Assembly (NCBI RefSeq): GCF_014837295.1
Contig: NZ_JACYHB010000002.1
Coordinates: 186,001-250,000, forward strand
DNA length: 64,000 nucleotides
Reading direction: 5' to 3'
DNA from: Cellulosimicrobium arenosum
Lineage (GTDB): Bacteria; Actinomycetota; Actinomycetes; Actinomycetales; Cellulomonadaceae
Translations under genes and position numbers: made by a program
In this document: positions 55,954 to 64,000 of the stretch, one piece after another
Position numbering within the stretch: the stretch's first letter is position 1
Layout of the letters: each line of letters opens with the position of its first letter
Notes under the pieces: model-generated
Database searches by the model: none
Told to the model about the DNA's origin: nothing
The model's input: only the letters and a program-made list of their open reading frames with translations

Positions 55954-56841
55954 TCACTCGAGGACGGGGACGTCGTCCGACCTCAGCCACGTGGTGCGCA
56001 GCCCCGCGAGCGTGCCGTCCTCCTCGAGCTCGTCGACCGCCTGCGAGACGCAGTCGGTGAGCGGCGAGCCGACGTCGAGCACGAGCCCGTACTGCTCGAC
56101 GACGCCCTCGTCGGGCAGCGTGCCGATGACGACCGAGTCCGGGAAGTACTCGGTCGAGGCCGCGACACCCTGGTCGACGTCCATGACCATCGCGTCGATC
56201 GTGCCGGACTGCAGGGCCTGCATGCCGTCGCCCGCGGCGCTGTACGGCGACACGTCGGCGTCCTCGCCGAACGCGGCCTCGGTGAGCGTCAGGCTCGTCT
56301 GGGCCGCGGTCACCCCGAGCTTCGCGCCGTCGAGGTCGGCGAGGCTCGTCGCGTCCGCGTACGGGCCGTCCTCCATGACGACGACACCCTGACGGGTCGT
56401 GAGGTACGGGCTGGAGAAGTCGACCGCCTGGCGGCGCTCGTCCGTGATCGACGTCTGGTAGGCCGCGACGTCGAACGGCTTCACCGCCGGGCTGACGATC
56501 TGCTCGAACGTCACGGTCTGCCACTGCACGTCCTCGGCCGCGTAGCCCAGGCGGTCGGCGACGGCGTAGATCAGTGCCGACTCGAACCCCTCGCCCGACT
56601 CGGGGTCGTCCACGTACCAGGGCAGGTACGGCTCGCCCGCCCCGACGGTCAGCACGTCGTCCGTCAGGGTCGGCAGCGCGCCGGGCTCGCACTGCGCGGC
56701 GTCCGACGGCGCACCGTCGGTCGGGTCCGCCATGCCACCCTCGTCCGTGCCGCCGGACGAGCAGGCGGCGAGGGTCAACGTGGTGGTCGCCGCGAGCGCG
56801 GCGAGGAGGACGGGACGGGTACGGCGACGCAGACGACGCAT
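55954..56841 (-). CDS. Solute-binding lipoprotein of the amino-acid ABC transporter
   Basis: 295 residues from the ATG at 56841. Signal peptide with lipobox LAAC (Cys27), Gly/Asp-rich linker, then an SBP_bac_3 fold: LTVGAGEPYLPWYVDDPESG, GFESALIYAVADRLGY, PFDVAAYQTSITDERRQAVD, FSSPYLTTRQGVVV and YGLVLDVGSPLTDCVSQAVD. Typical of polar amino-acid binding proteins; the ligand is not evident. First gene of a three-gene importer operon, with a promoter expected in 56842-57010. Confidence 0.92.
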   Translation of the reverse strand: MRRLRRRTRPVLLAALAATTTLTLAACSSGGTDEGGMADPTDGAPSDAAQCEPGALPTLTDDVLTVGAGEPYLPWYVDDPESGEGFESALIYAVADRLGYAAEDVQWQTVTFEQIVSPAVKPFDVAAYQTSITDERRQAVDFSSPYLTTRQGVVVMEDGPYADATSLADLDGAKLGVTAAQTSLTLTEAAFGEDADVSPYSAAGDGMQALQSGTIDAMVMDVDQGVAASTEYFPDSVVIGTLPDEGVVEQYGLVLDVGSPLTDCVSQAVDELEEDGTLAGLRTTWLRSDDVPVLE

Positions 56842-57014
56842 GGTGACCTTCCGGGTGTCGGGCGCCGCAAGGAGTGGTGGACGCCGGCCATCGACGATAA
56901 CGCCGGAGGTGGCGCCGCTCCTTCCCGTCCCGGGAGAGTGGCCTGTGGGCCTCGTCACCGCACGCTCGTCGCCGGGTGCGCAGACACCGGGACATCCCAC
57001 CGGGCCGGAACGCG

Positions 57015-57050
57015 CCGAAGGCCCTCGATCAGCTGATCGAGGGCCTTCGG
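57015..57050 (-). terminator. 36-bp perfect palindrome after the initiator tRNA
   Basis: CCGAAGGCCCTCGATCAG is followed directly by its reverse complement, giving a 16-bp stem with an AGCT loop, starting 8 nt past the tRNA 3' end. A strong terminator for the tRNA; no T-run. Confidence 0.85.
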
Positions 57051-57057
57051 ACCTGAG

Positions 57058-57131
57058 TAGCGGGGGCAGGATTTGAACCTGCGACCTCTGGGTTATGAGC
57101 CCAGCGAGCTACCGAACTGCTCCACCCCGCG
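57058..57131 (-). tRNA. Initiator tRNA-Met (CAT anticodon)
   Basis: 74 nt, cloverleaf complete: acceptor strands CGCGGGG and CCCCGCT pair except position 1-72 (C-U), the unpaired first position that marks bacterial initiator tRNAs. Anticodon stem CTGGG/CCCAG has the three consecutive G-C pairs of initiators around loop CTCATAA. T-arm GCAGG-TTCAAAT-CCTGC. Discriminator A; CCA is not encoded. Transcribed leftward into a perfect terminator palindrome. Confidence 0.96.
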
Positions 57132-57264
57132 GCGGTGATCCCTACTTTACGCACACTCCCGGGATGCGGCCAAATCGCGAGGACGAGACCTGCGTCACGG
57201 CCATGCTTCCGGGAGCGGGCCGTGGCCGTGCACAGCGGCCCTCGTGCCCGGGCCCGGAACAGAC

Positions 57265-57300
57265 GCGAGGGCGGGACCGCCTGCGCGGTCCCGCCCTCGC
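57265..57300 (-). terminator. 16-bp-stem terminator of the UPF0182 gene
   Basis: GCGAGGGCGGGACCGC (57265-57280), loop CTGC, and the perfect complement (57285-57300), starting 16 nt past the stop codon. The remaining gap to the tRNA (57132-57264) shows no gene. Confidence 0.88.
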
Positions 57301-57315
57301 CCCTGTCAGCGGTGG

Positions 57316-60300
57316 TCAGCCCTCCGACGACGTCGCGTCCAGCTGCTGCTCGGCCGCGAGCGCCGACTCGAGCGCCTGCTGGAGCCGCTCCTGCGCCTCG
57401 CCGTAGCCGGCGAAGTCGCCCTCGGCGAGAGCAGCCTGGCCGTCGTCGATCGCCTGCTGAGCGGCGCTCAGCGCCTGGTCGAGCTCGGCACGCGCCTCGC
57501 CGTCGACCGTACCGCCCGTGCCGTCGGAGCCGGTGTCCGTCCCCGTGTCGGTGTCGGTGTCGGTGTCCGTCCCGGTGTCGGTACCGGTGTCCGTCCCCGG
57601 TTCCTCCGTCCCCGCAGTCCCCTCGCCCTCGGCGGGCTGGTCGGGCACCTCGGTGTCGACACCGCCCTCGGCGTCGCCGGCGTTCGCTCCCGAGTCACCG
57701 CCGAACACCTGGTCGAGCGCCTCGTCGAGCGTGTCGGCGAACCCGACCTCGTCGCCGAACGACACGAGGACCTTGCGCAGCAGCGGGAACCGGGTGCCCT
57801 CCGCCGACTGCACGTAGACGGGCTGGACGTAGAGCAGACCACCACCGACCGGCAACGTCAGCAGGTTCCCGTTGATGACCGTGGAGTCGCCCTGCCGCAG
57901 CAGGTTGAGCTCCTGGGACACCGTGGGGTTCGAGTTGAAGTTGTTCTGCACCTGGCCCGGGCCGGGCACCGTCGCGTTGCGTGGGAGCTCGAGCAGCCGC
58001 AGGGTGCCGTAGTCGTCGGACCGTTCGCCGTCCTGGTTCCCCGGTTCCGCGTCCACCGCGAGGAACCCGGTGAGGATGTTGCGGTCGGTCTGACCACCCG
58101 GGATGAACGTCGACATGAGCGAGAACTTCGGGTCGTCCTGGCTCGGCATCTGCAGAGTCAGGTAGTACGGCGGCTGCAGCGGCTTGATCGTCCCGCTCGC
58201 CGTCGGGTCCTGCGGGCTCTGCCAGAAGTCCTGCCGCGAGTAGAACTCGTTCGCGTCGTCCACGTGGTAGCTGGCCAGCAGCGTGCGCTGCACCTTGAAC
58301 AGGTCCTCCGGGTAGCGCAGGTGGCTCATCAGCTCGCCCGAGATCTCGGAGATCGGCTGCACCGACTCCGAGAAGACCCCGTTCCAGGCCTGCAGCACCG
58401 GGTCCTCGGTGTCCCACGCGTACAGGTCCACCGAACCGTCGTAGGCGTCCACCGTGGCCTTGACCGAGTTGCGGATGTAGTTCACCTCGCGCGGTGCGAG
58501 CGCCTCGACCGAGTTGGCCGCGACCAGGGAGTCCGCCGTCGACTCCTGCAACGACTCCGCGGTGGAGTACGGGTAGGCGTCGGACGTGGTGTACCCGTCG
58601 ACGATCCACTTCACGCGACCGTCGACGACCGCCGGGTACACGCGTCCGTCGAGCGTCAGGTACGGGGCGACCTTCGCGACGCGGTCGCGCGGGCTGCGGT
58701 CGTACAGGATCTGGGAGTCCTCCGTCACGCGGTCGGAGAAGAGGATCTGCTCCGAGCCGAACTTCAGCGCGTACAGGACCTTGTTCATGAACGTGCCCAC
58801 GCTCGGCCCGGCTGCGATGTCCTGCGTCGGGAACGTGTTGTTGACCTGGCCCGTGTCCTCGTCCACCGGGTAGTCGAGCTCCCACGGGTCCCTGCCCTCG
58901 GGTGAGCCGACGATCGAGTACTCCGGCGCCTCCGGCGAGAAGTAGATGCGCGGCTCGTAGCCGCCCGCGTCCGTGAAGGCGCCCTGCGACGGGATCGAGC
59001 CCTCGTAGAACGCCGGCCGCCCGTCGGGCCCGATCTGGTTGCCGTAGGCCGCGACCACGCCGAACCCGTGCGTGTAGACCGTGTGGTCGTTGACCCAGGT
59101 CCGCGCCCCGGTACCCAGGCCCTCCTGGTTCAGCTCCCGCACCGCGATGACGGTGTCACGGCTCTCGTCGTCGATCGAGTAGCGGTCCACCGACAACGAC
59201 TGGGAGAACTGGTAGTACTGCTTGTTCTGCTGCAGCTGGCTGAACGACGGGCTGACGATCTCCGGGTCCAGCAGCCGGATCGACGCCGTCGTGTCCGCGT
59301 CCTCGCGCAGCGCGCCGGCCTCGGCCTGCGTCTTCGCGTTGTACTGCTCGGTCTGGACGTCGTCGATCCCGTACGCGACCTTCGTCGCGTCGATGTTGCG
59401 CTGGATGTAGGGCTCCTCGAACTCCTGCGCGTTCGGGGTGACCTGGAACCGCTGCACGACCGACGGGTAGATGCCGCCGATCGCGATCGCCGCGACGACC
59501 ATCGCGCCGACGCCGATGGCAGGCAGCCGCCAGTCCCCGCGCACCGCCGTGACGACGAAGAGCACCGCGACGAACACGGCGACCCCGGCGAGGATCCCCT
59601 TCGACGGGATCACGGCGTGGACGTCCGCGTACGACGCGCCGTTCACGTCCGCGCTGCTGGACGTGAGGATCGAGTACCGGTCGAGCCAGTAGTTCACCGC
59701 GATGAGCAGGAGCAGCACGGCCGCCAGCACGGACAGGTGCACGCGGGCCGCCTTGGTGGTGCGCGGACCCGCGTCCGCGCCGCCGCCGATCCGCAGCCCG
59801 CCGTACAGGTAGTGGGTCGCGAGGGCTGCGATGGCGGAGATGATGACGACCGCCATGAGGAAGCTCACGGCGAACCGGATCGCGGGCAGCCCGAACACGT
59901 AGAACGACAGGTCGATGCCGAACTCCGGGTCCGACGTGCCGAACGGCACCGAGTGGAACGCGAGCAGGACCGTCTGCCACTGCGACGACGCCGCCGCCCC
60001 CGCGAAGAAGCCGACGAGGACGGGTACGGCGATCATCACGACCTTGCGCAGCGGCTCGACGGCCTCGCGGTACTGGTCGAGCGTCGCCTGCTCCGGCGTG
60101 GACGGCGCATAGATCGGCCGCGACCGGTACGCGAGCGAGAACGACAGGAACACGAGTCCGCCCATGACGAGAAACCCGCCGACGAACAGCGCGATCCGCG
60201 TCCCCCACTGCGTCCACAGAACGCTCGAGAAGCCGAGGTCGTTGAACCAGAGGACCTCGGTCCAGAACTGCGCCAGCAGGAGCAGCAGGACGACGAGGGC

Positions 60301-60393
60301 GGCGACGACGGCGATCGCGATCCCGATCGGGCTCCGTCGCCGGCCAGGGCGCTTCCCGGAGGACTCCCTGCGGGGCGCTGCGGCAAATGACAC
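57316..60393 (-). CDS. UPF0182 family large membrane protein
   Basis: 1025 residues, GTG start at 60393. Seven N-terminal membrane helices (first SPIGIAIAVVAALVVLLLLL; QFWTEVLWFNDLGFSSVLWT is the family signature), then a large extracytoplasmic domain of about 650 residues (TPNAQEFEEPYIQRNIDATK, NDHTVYTHGFGVVAAYGNQI, YFSPEAPEYSIVG, NYIRNSVKATVDAYDGSVDL), then an acidic tail with about ten Thr-Asp dipeptide repeats and a helical end. Conserved across actinobacteria, next to PPA1309 and Lon/PDZ genes as here; the function is unknown. Confidence 0.93.
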   Translation of the reverse strand: MSFAAAPRRESSGKRPGRRRSPIGIAIAVVAALVVLLLLLAQFWTEVLWFNDLGFSSVLWTQWGTRIALFVGGFLVMGGLVFLSFSLAYRSRPIYAPSTPEQATLDQYREAVEPLRKVVMIAVPVLVGFFAGAAASSQWQTVLLAFHSVPFGTSDPEFGIDLSFYVFGLPAIRFAVSFLMAVVIISAIAALATHYLYGGLRIGGGADAGPRTTKAARVHLSVLAAVLLLLIAVNYWLDRYSILTSSSADVNGASYADVHAVIPSKGILAGVAVFVAVLFVVTAVRGDWRLPAIGVGAMVVAAIAIGGIYPSVVQRFQVTPNAQEFEEPYIQRNIDATKVAYGIDDVQTEQYNAKTQAEAGALREDADTTASIRLLDPEIVSPSFSQLQQNKQYYQFSQSLSVDRYSIDDESRDTVIAVRELNQEGLGTGARTWVNDHTVYTHGFGVVAAYGNQIGPDGRPAFYEGSIPSQGAFTDAGGYEPRIYFSPEAPEYSIVGSPEGRDPWELDYPVDEDTGQVNNTFPTQDIAAGPSVGTFMNKVLYALKFGSEQILFSDRVTEDSQILYDRSPRDRVAKVAPYLTLDGRVYPAVVDGRVKWIVDGYTTSDAYPYSTAESLQESTADSLVAANSVEALAPREVNYIRNSVKATVDAYDGSVDLYAWDTEDPVLQAWNGVFSESVQPISEISGELMSHLRYPEDLFKVQRTLLASYHVDDANEFYSRQDFWQSPQDPTASGTIKPLQPPYYLTLQMPSQDDPKFSLMSTFIPGGQTDRNILTGFLAVDAEPGNQDGERSDDYGTLRLLELPRNATVPGPGQVQNNFNSNPTVSQELNLLRQGDSTVINGNLLTLPVGGGLLYVQPVYVQSAEGTRFPLLRKVLVSFGDEVGFADTLDEALDQVFGGDSGANAGDAEGGVDTEVPDQPAEGEGTAGTEEPGTDTGTDTGTDTDTDTDTGTDTGSDGTGGTVDGEARAELDQALSAAQQAIDDGQAALAEGDFAGYGEAQERLQQALESALAAEQQLDATSSEG

Positions 60394-60587
60394 GGTAGGT
60401 CTACCTCTTTGCGTCGTTCGTCATGACACGGTCTGTGGCACGCACACGGTCGGTGGCACGGTCCATCGGCACAACGGCCGGACCTCCTCCTAGGTTCCCA
60501 CGAACGAGCCCGCGTGCGCTGGCGCAGGCGCGACAGACCTGTCACAGCCCGGTCACGGTTCGGCGACGGCGGTGCGACGATGGGCCC

Positions 60588-61136
60588 ATGACCGATCTGA
60601 GCGCCGCGACCCGCAGCCTGGCCGTCTCCGTGCACGAGGTGGAGAACCATGTCGCGGACGCCGGGTGGGACGCCCCTCCCCGGCTGTTCGCGCTCGTGGC
60701 GACCGCGGGCGCGCTCGCCGCCGACCCGACCCTCGCGGACCGGCTGCCCTCCGACGTCGTGACCGCCGCCCGGACGGACCCGCACCACCTGCTCTCGGTC
60801 GAGCAGGAGGAGTTCGCCGCCGACGGCGACCTCGAGCGGTCGCTCGCCGTGGTGGCCTGGCCCCCGACGGTCGACGGCGCGGCGCTCGTCGTGGAGCGGA
60901 TCGTCCTGCCTCCCGACGCGGAGGAGTCGGTACCGGACGACCCGCAGGCCGCGCTCGAGCACCTCGCGAACCACCCGGACCGTCAGGACGTGCGCCTCGC
61001 CGTCGGCGTCCTGCGATCCGGTGAGGCCTGGTGCGCGGTGCGGTCGCGCGCGCACGACGTCGCGGCCGACGTCGCGTCCGGACCGGACCTCGTGCCCGGG
61101 CTCGTCGCGGCGCTGCGGGCCACGTTCGAGAGCTGA
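60588..61136 (+). CDS. PPA1309 family protein
   Basis: 182 residues from the ATG at 60588. The family pattern is clear: AVSVHEVENHVADAGWDAPP, RLFALVATAGALAADPTL, HLLSVEQEEF, LAVVAWPPTVDGAALVVERI and AVGVLRSGEAWCAVRSRAHD. A soluble actinobacterial protein of unknown function, always in this neighbourhood with UPF0182 (divergent, 194 bp away) and the Lon/PDZ protease (convergent, 12 nt away). Confidence 0.88.
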   Translation: MTDLSAATRSLAVSVHEVENHVADAGWDAPPRLFALVATAGALAADPTLADRLPSDVVTAARTDPHHLLSVEQEEFAADGDLERSLAVVAWPPTVDGAALVVERIVLPPDAEESVPDDPQAALEHLANHPDRQDVRLAVGVLRSGEAWCAVRSRAHDVAADVASGPDLVPGLVAALRATFES

Positions 61137-61148
61137 AGGCCCTGCTCG

Positions 61149-62279
61149 TCAGCCGGCTCCCCCGGCCTGCTGCTGCTCCGCGGGACCGCACGTCGCGAGC
61201 GTGCCGCCCTCGCCCGCACCGATCGCCGTCATCGCGTCCCGCGCCTCGGCGAGGGTCGCGACGCGTGCGACGTGCAGCCCGTCGGGCACGTTCCCGACCA
61301 CGTCCGGGCAGTTGGCCACGGGGGCGAGGAACCAGGTCGCGCCGTCGCGCACCGCGCCGTACATCTTCTGCTGGATCCCGCCGATCGGCCCGACGTCACC
61401 CTCGACGCTCATGGTCCCCGTCCCCGCGATCGACACGCCGTCCGCCTCGTCCTCGGGCGTCAGCTGGTCGATGATCCCGAGCGCGAACATCGTGCCGGCA
61501 CTGGGGCCGCCGATGTCGTCGATCTGGATCGCGACGTCGACCGGGAAGTCGAACGCGGGGTCGATGTACACGCCGAGCACGGTCTGGCCGTCGATGTCCG
61601 TCGTCGTCACGGTCAGGACCTCCTCCTGCCCGTCGCGCTCGACGCCGACCCGCACGTCCGAGCCCGGCCGGGTGGCGTCCAGGTCGTCGATCAGGTCCTG
61701 GTAGGTGACGACCTCGTCGCCGTCGAGCGAGACGATGACGTCACCCGGCTCGAAGACGCCCTCCGCCCCGGTCCCCGGGGTCGTCCCGTCGACGGTCAAC
61801 GTCGCCGGGACCTCGTAGCCGAGCTCGGTGAGCGCGGCGACCGTCGCGTTCTCCTGCGAGGAGATCATCTCCGCCTGCCCCTGCTCCTCGGTCTGCTCCT
61901 TCGTGGTGTCCGGCGGGAAGATCAGCTCGGCCGGCTGCACCGAGCGCGAGGAGTCGAACCAGTCCCGCACGACCTGCACGAGCCCCACCGGATAGCCCGG
62001 GCCCCCGGCGACCGAGACCGTCGTCAGCCGCAGCTCGCCCGTCGAGTCGTACGTCTGCGCACCCGTGATCGAGATGAGCGGCGTCCCGTCCTCCTGGCCG
62101 AGCGTGTCCTCGGTCGGCCCCGGCGACCGGATCGCGTAGGGCGCGGGGAGCACGGCCAGCCCTGCGAGCAGCAAGGTCGTCGCGAGCAGCGACACGCCGA
62201 ACGTCACGGCGCGTCGCGTCACCGGCGGCGGGGCCTCGTCGTCGGTGATCAGGGAGTCGAAGGAGGTGGGGTCGCTCAC
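61149..62279 (-). CDS. Membrane-anchored PDZ/Lon-type serine protease (YlbL-like)
   Basis: 376 residues from the GTG at 62279. One N-terminal membrane helix (TFGVSLLATTLLLAGLAVLP), a PDZ domain (FEPGDVIVSLDGDEVVTYQD) and a C-terminal Lon proteolytic domain with the Ser of DIGGPSAGTMFALGI and Lys of GPIGGIQQKMYGAV as catalytic dyad. The protease domain faces outside. Homologues occur beside PPA1309 and UPF0182 across actinobacteria and Firmicutes. Divergent from the DUF2342 metalloprotease gene across 148 bp with no other gene. Confidence 0.92.
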   Translation of the reverse strand: MSDPTSFDSLITDDEAPPPVTRRAVTFGVSLLATTLLLAGLAVLPAPYAIRSPGPTEDTLGQEDGTPLISITGAQTYDSTGELRLTTVSVAGGPGYPVGLVQVVRDWFDSSRSVQPAELIFPPDTTKEQTEEQGQAEMISSQENATVAALTELGYEVPATLTVDGTTPGTGAEGVFEPGDVIVSLDGDEVVTYQDLIDDLDATRPGSDVRVGVERDGQEEVLTVTTTDIDGQTVLGVYIDPAFDFPVDVAIQIDDIGGPSAGTMFALGIIDQLTPEDEADGVSIAGTGTMSVEGDVGPIGGIQQKMYGAVRDGATWFLAPVANCPDVVGNVPDGLHVARVATLAEARDAMTAIGAGEGGTLATCGPAEQQQAGGAG

Positions 62280-62427
62280 CGGGACATCATCCCCGAGTTC
62301 GGCGGACGTGTCCGCCGGCGGCCGCGCTGCGCCCTGAGCGAACCTCCGGCCCGGGACCGCCCGCACCCGCCTGCGCGACGGTGGAACCTGGTTACGGTGA
62401 GTCCCGACGCAACCACGAGGAGTCGCC

Positions 62428-63927
62428 ATGAGCCCCCTTCCCCCTGACGACGGCGCGCCGGGCGCCGACGACGCCACCCCCTGGGACCAGGGCTTCGAGG
62501 AGCTGCTGCGTCAGATGCTCGGAGCCGACGCGGACGCGGCCCTGCGCGAGCTCCGCGAGCGGGGCTTCGACCCCGGGGCGCTCGCGGGCCCTGGCGCCGC
62601 GGGAGCAGACCCCCAGCTCGTGCAGCACGTCCTCGCCCAGGTGCAGCGGCTCCTGTCGACACCGAGCGACGGCCCGGTGAACACCGGCGTGGCGCACGAC
62701 GTCGCCCGCCAGGTCGCCGTCGCCGAGGGGGACCCCTCGCTCACCGCCGCACAGGCCCGCGAGGCGACCCAGGCCCTGTCGGTCGCGGAGCTGTGGCTCG
62801 ACGCCGTCACGGACCTCGCGCCGTCGGGCGGGCGAGCGCACGCGTGGAGCAGGTCGGAGTGGGTCGAGGCGACCCTGCCGGCCTGGGACGCGCTCGTGGC
62901 GCCGGTCGCCGCGTCCGTCGCGGACGCCCTCGCGACCGTCCTGCGCGACCAGCTCCCCGACGGCCTCGGCGACCTGGGCGGCACCGGCAGCCCCGAGCTG
63001 CCCGGCGTCGGCTTCACCCTGCCCGGTCAGACGGCCGGGTCCCCCGGCCTGCCCGGCACCGACCCGACCGCGCTGATGCGACGGATGGGGTCCGCGGTCT
63101 TCGGCATGCAGGTGGGCCAGGCCGCCGGGACGATGTCGCGCGAGGTCTTCGGGGCGACCGACGTCGGGCTCCCGCTCCTGGACGAGCCCGCGACGGTCCT
63201 GCTGCCGACGAACGTCGCCGCCTTCGCCGACGGGCTCGACGCCCCGGCCGAGGAGGTGCGGCTCTTCCTGGCTCTGCGCGAGGCCGCGCACGCACGGCTG
63301 TTCACGCACGTCTCGTGGCTGCGCGGTCACCTGCGAGGCCTCGTCGACGCGTACGCCCGGGGCATCACCATCGACCTCGGCGAGCTCGAGTCCCAGCTGC
63401 GCGACGTGGACCTCACGGACACCGCCGCGCTGCAGGGCGCGCTCTCGTCCGGCGGCGTGTTCGGGCTGCAGAACACGCCGGAGCAGCAGGCGACGCTGCT
63501 GCGCCTCGAGACGACGCTCGCCCTCGTCGAGGGCTGGGTGGACGAGGTGACCGCGGCCGCGGCGCTGCCGCACCTGCCCCACGCGGTGCCGCTGCGCGAG
63601 ATGCTGCGCCGACGCCGGGCGGCGGGCGGCCCGGCCGAGCACACGTTCGCCTCGCTCGTCGGGCTCGAGCTGCGCCCACGTCGCTCGCGCGACGCGGCGG
63701 CGCTGTGGGCGCGCATCGCGGGCGAGTCCGGCGCCGCGGGACGCGAAGCGGTGTGGGCGCACCCCGACCTCCTGCCCGACGCGACCGACCTCGACGACCC
63801 CGCCGGGTACGCGACGCGGCGCGAGACGGCACGTGCCGAGGAGGCCGACGTCGACCGCGCGCTCGAGGAGATCTTCCGCACCGCAGGCGACGACTCCGAC
63901 GATCCACCCGCTCAGGGCACGCCTTGA
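62428..63927 (+). CDS. DUF2342 zinc-dependent metalloprotease family protein
   Basis: 499 residues. Long helical protein with the family regions PWDQGFEELLRQMLGADADA, MGSAVFGMQVGQAAGTMSRE, LLPTNVAAFADGLDAPAEEV, RLFLALREAAHARLFTHVSW (putative metal site, E-x2-H type, not a textbook HExxH), LVEGWVDEVTAAAALPHLPH and LVGLELRPRRSRDAAALWA. Named zinc-dependent metalloprotease in actinobacterial annotation, but activity is unproven. Disordered acidic C-terminus. Confidence 0.88.
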   Translation: MSPLPPDDGAPGADDATPWDQGFEELLRQMLGADADAALRELRERGFDPGALAGPGAAGADPQLVQHVLAQVQRLLSTPSDGPVNTGVAHDVARQVAVAEGDPSLTAAQAREATQALSVAELWLDAVTDLAPSGGRAHAWSRSEWVEATLPAWDALVAPVAASVADALATVLRDQLPDGLGDLGGTGSPELPGVGFTLPGQTAGSPGLPGTDPTALMRRMGSAVFGMQVGQAAGTMSREVFGATDVGLPLLDEPATVLLPTNVAAFADGLDAPAEEVRLFLALREAAHARLFTHVSWLRGHLRGLVDAYARGITIDLGELESQLRDVDLTDTAALQGALSSGGVFGLQNTPEQQATLLRLETTLALVEGWVDEVTAAAALPHLPHAVPLREMLRRRRAAGGPAEHTFASLVGLELRPRRSRDAAALWARIAGESGAAGREAVWAHPDLLPDATDLDDPAGYATRRETARAEEADVDRALEEIFRTAGDDSDDPPAQGTP

Positions 63928-63934
63928 CGTCGGG

Positions 63935-64000
63935 TCAGTCGGCGGCGCGCCCGTCGCTCGCGGCGGAGCCGTCGTCGGCTGCGGGGTCCTCGTCGTCCTC
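63935..64000 (-). CDS. C-terminal end of an acidic-tailed protein (cut by window edge)
   Basis: The last 21 codons before a TGA at 63935-63937: EDDEDPAADDGSAASDGRAA followed by D. Composition (Asp/Glu/Ala) and third-position G/C suit a disordered protein tail. It converges on the DUF2342 gene 7 nt away. The identity cannot be judged from this fragment. Confidence 0.5.
   Translation of the reverse strand, partial: EDDEDPAADDGSAASDGRAAD

Noticed and set aside
57058-57131. Initiator tRNA gene as attachment site for an island
   Set aside because: No integrase or repeated tRNA 3' end nearby; the only island sits in yyaL, bounded by its own direct repeats.

Overview
The window is chromosomal DNA of a very GC-rich actinobacterium. 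Start codons are often GTG, third codon positions are almost all G or C, terminators are GC-rich hairpins without T-runs, and several starts look leaderless (a TANNNT box ending 6-7 nt before the start codon). UPF0182, PPA1309, Lon/PDZ and DUF2342 proteins sit together as in Micrococcales. I infer a Cellulomonadaceae- or Promicromonosporaceae-like genus; the genus cannot be fixed from sequence alone.

Layout. 1-6.7 kb: a truncated HTH protein, small zinc-ribbon, DUF3892 and lipoprotein genes, a rhodanese sulfurtransferase, SufE, DUF3175, an SBF-type transporter and a zinc-ribbon protein. 6.7-9.5 kb: an 11-bp tandem repeat, then KDG kinase and KDPG aldolase divergent from an IclR regulator. 9.5-13.2 kb: a universal stress protein, an extradiol-type VOC protein and a coupled zinc-ribbon/SPFH pair. 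13.3-26.2 kb: a purine-oxidation and molybdenum-cofactor region with a MocA-like nucleotidyltransferase, a fused [2Fe-2S]/molybdenum xanthine dehydrogenase, its FAD subunit, XdhC, MoaA, MoaE, MoeA, then a purine permease and a guanine-deaminase-like enzyme. Together these could import guanine or hypoxanthine and convert them to xanthine and urate. A thioredoxin lipoprotein/CcdA pair lies inside this stretch. 26.5-32.4 kb: NhaA, a DsbA-like protein, a DUF2235 hydrolase, acylphosphatase, a DUF1918/DUF1876 protein and YyaL (thioredoxin-domain, DUF255).

32.4-53.27 kb is an integrated mobile element of about 20.9 kb. It sits inside yyaL, exactly at the codons for the catalytic C-H-W-C-H motif; a 16-bp direct repeat marks both junctions. 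The element carries its own replacement 5' end of yyaL, so the gene stays intact as a chimera, while the displaced native 5' end lies beyond the right junction. The tyrosine integrase is split by an IS21-family insertion (6-bp target duplication), and the MobF relaxase/helicase gene has a frameshift, so the element now looks immobile. Its main cargo is a six-gene overlapping operon: hsdM (with a fused N-terminal XRE domain), hsdS, hsdR, a YgjP-like metallopeptidase, a proteasome-type AAA+ ATPase and a DUF6414-like protein. A DUF3644/HEPN gene is divergent from it across a shared 26-bp palindrome. The right end carries an XRE regulator, an excisionase, a small HTH protein and a two-gene unit with a LOTUS (OST-HTH) protein and an unknown partner. 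The extended type I restriction-modification island and the LOTUS pair are the best candidates for undescribed biology.

53.4-64 kb: hemerythrin protein, a polar amino-acid-type ABC transporter, initiator tRNA-Met, UPF0182, PPA1309 protein, Lon/PDZ protease, DUF2342 metalloprotease and the end of an acidic-tailed protein.
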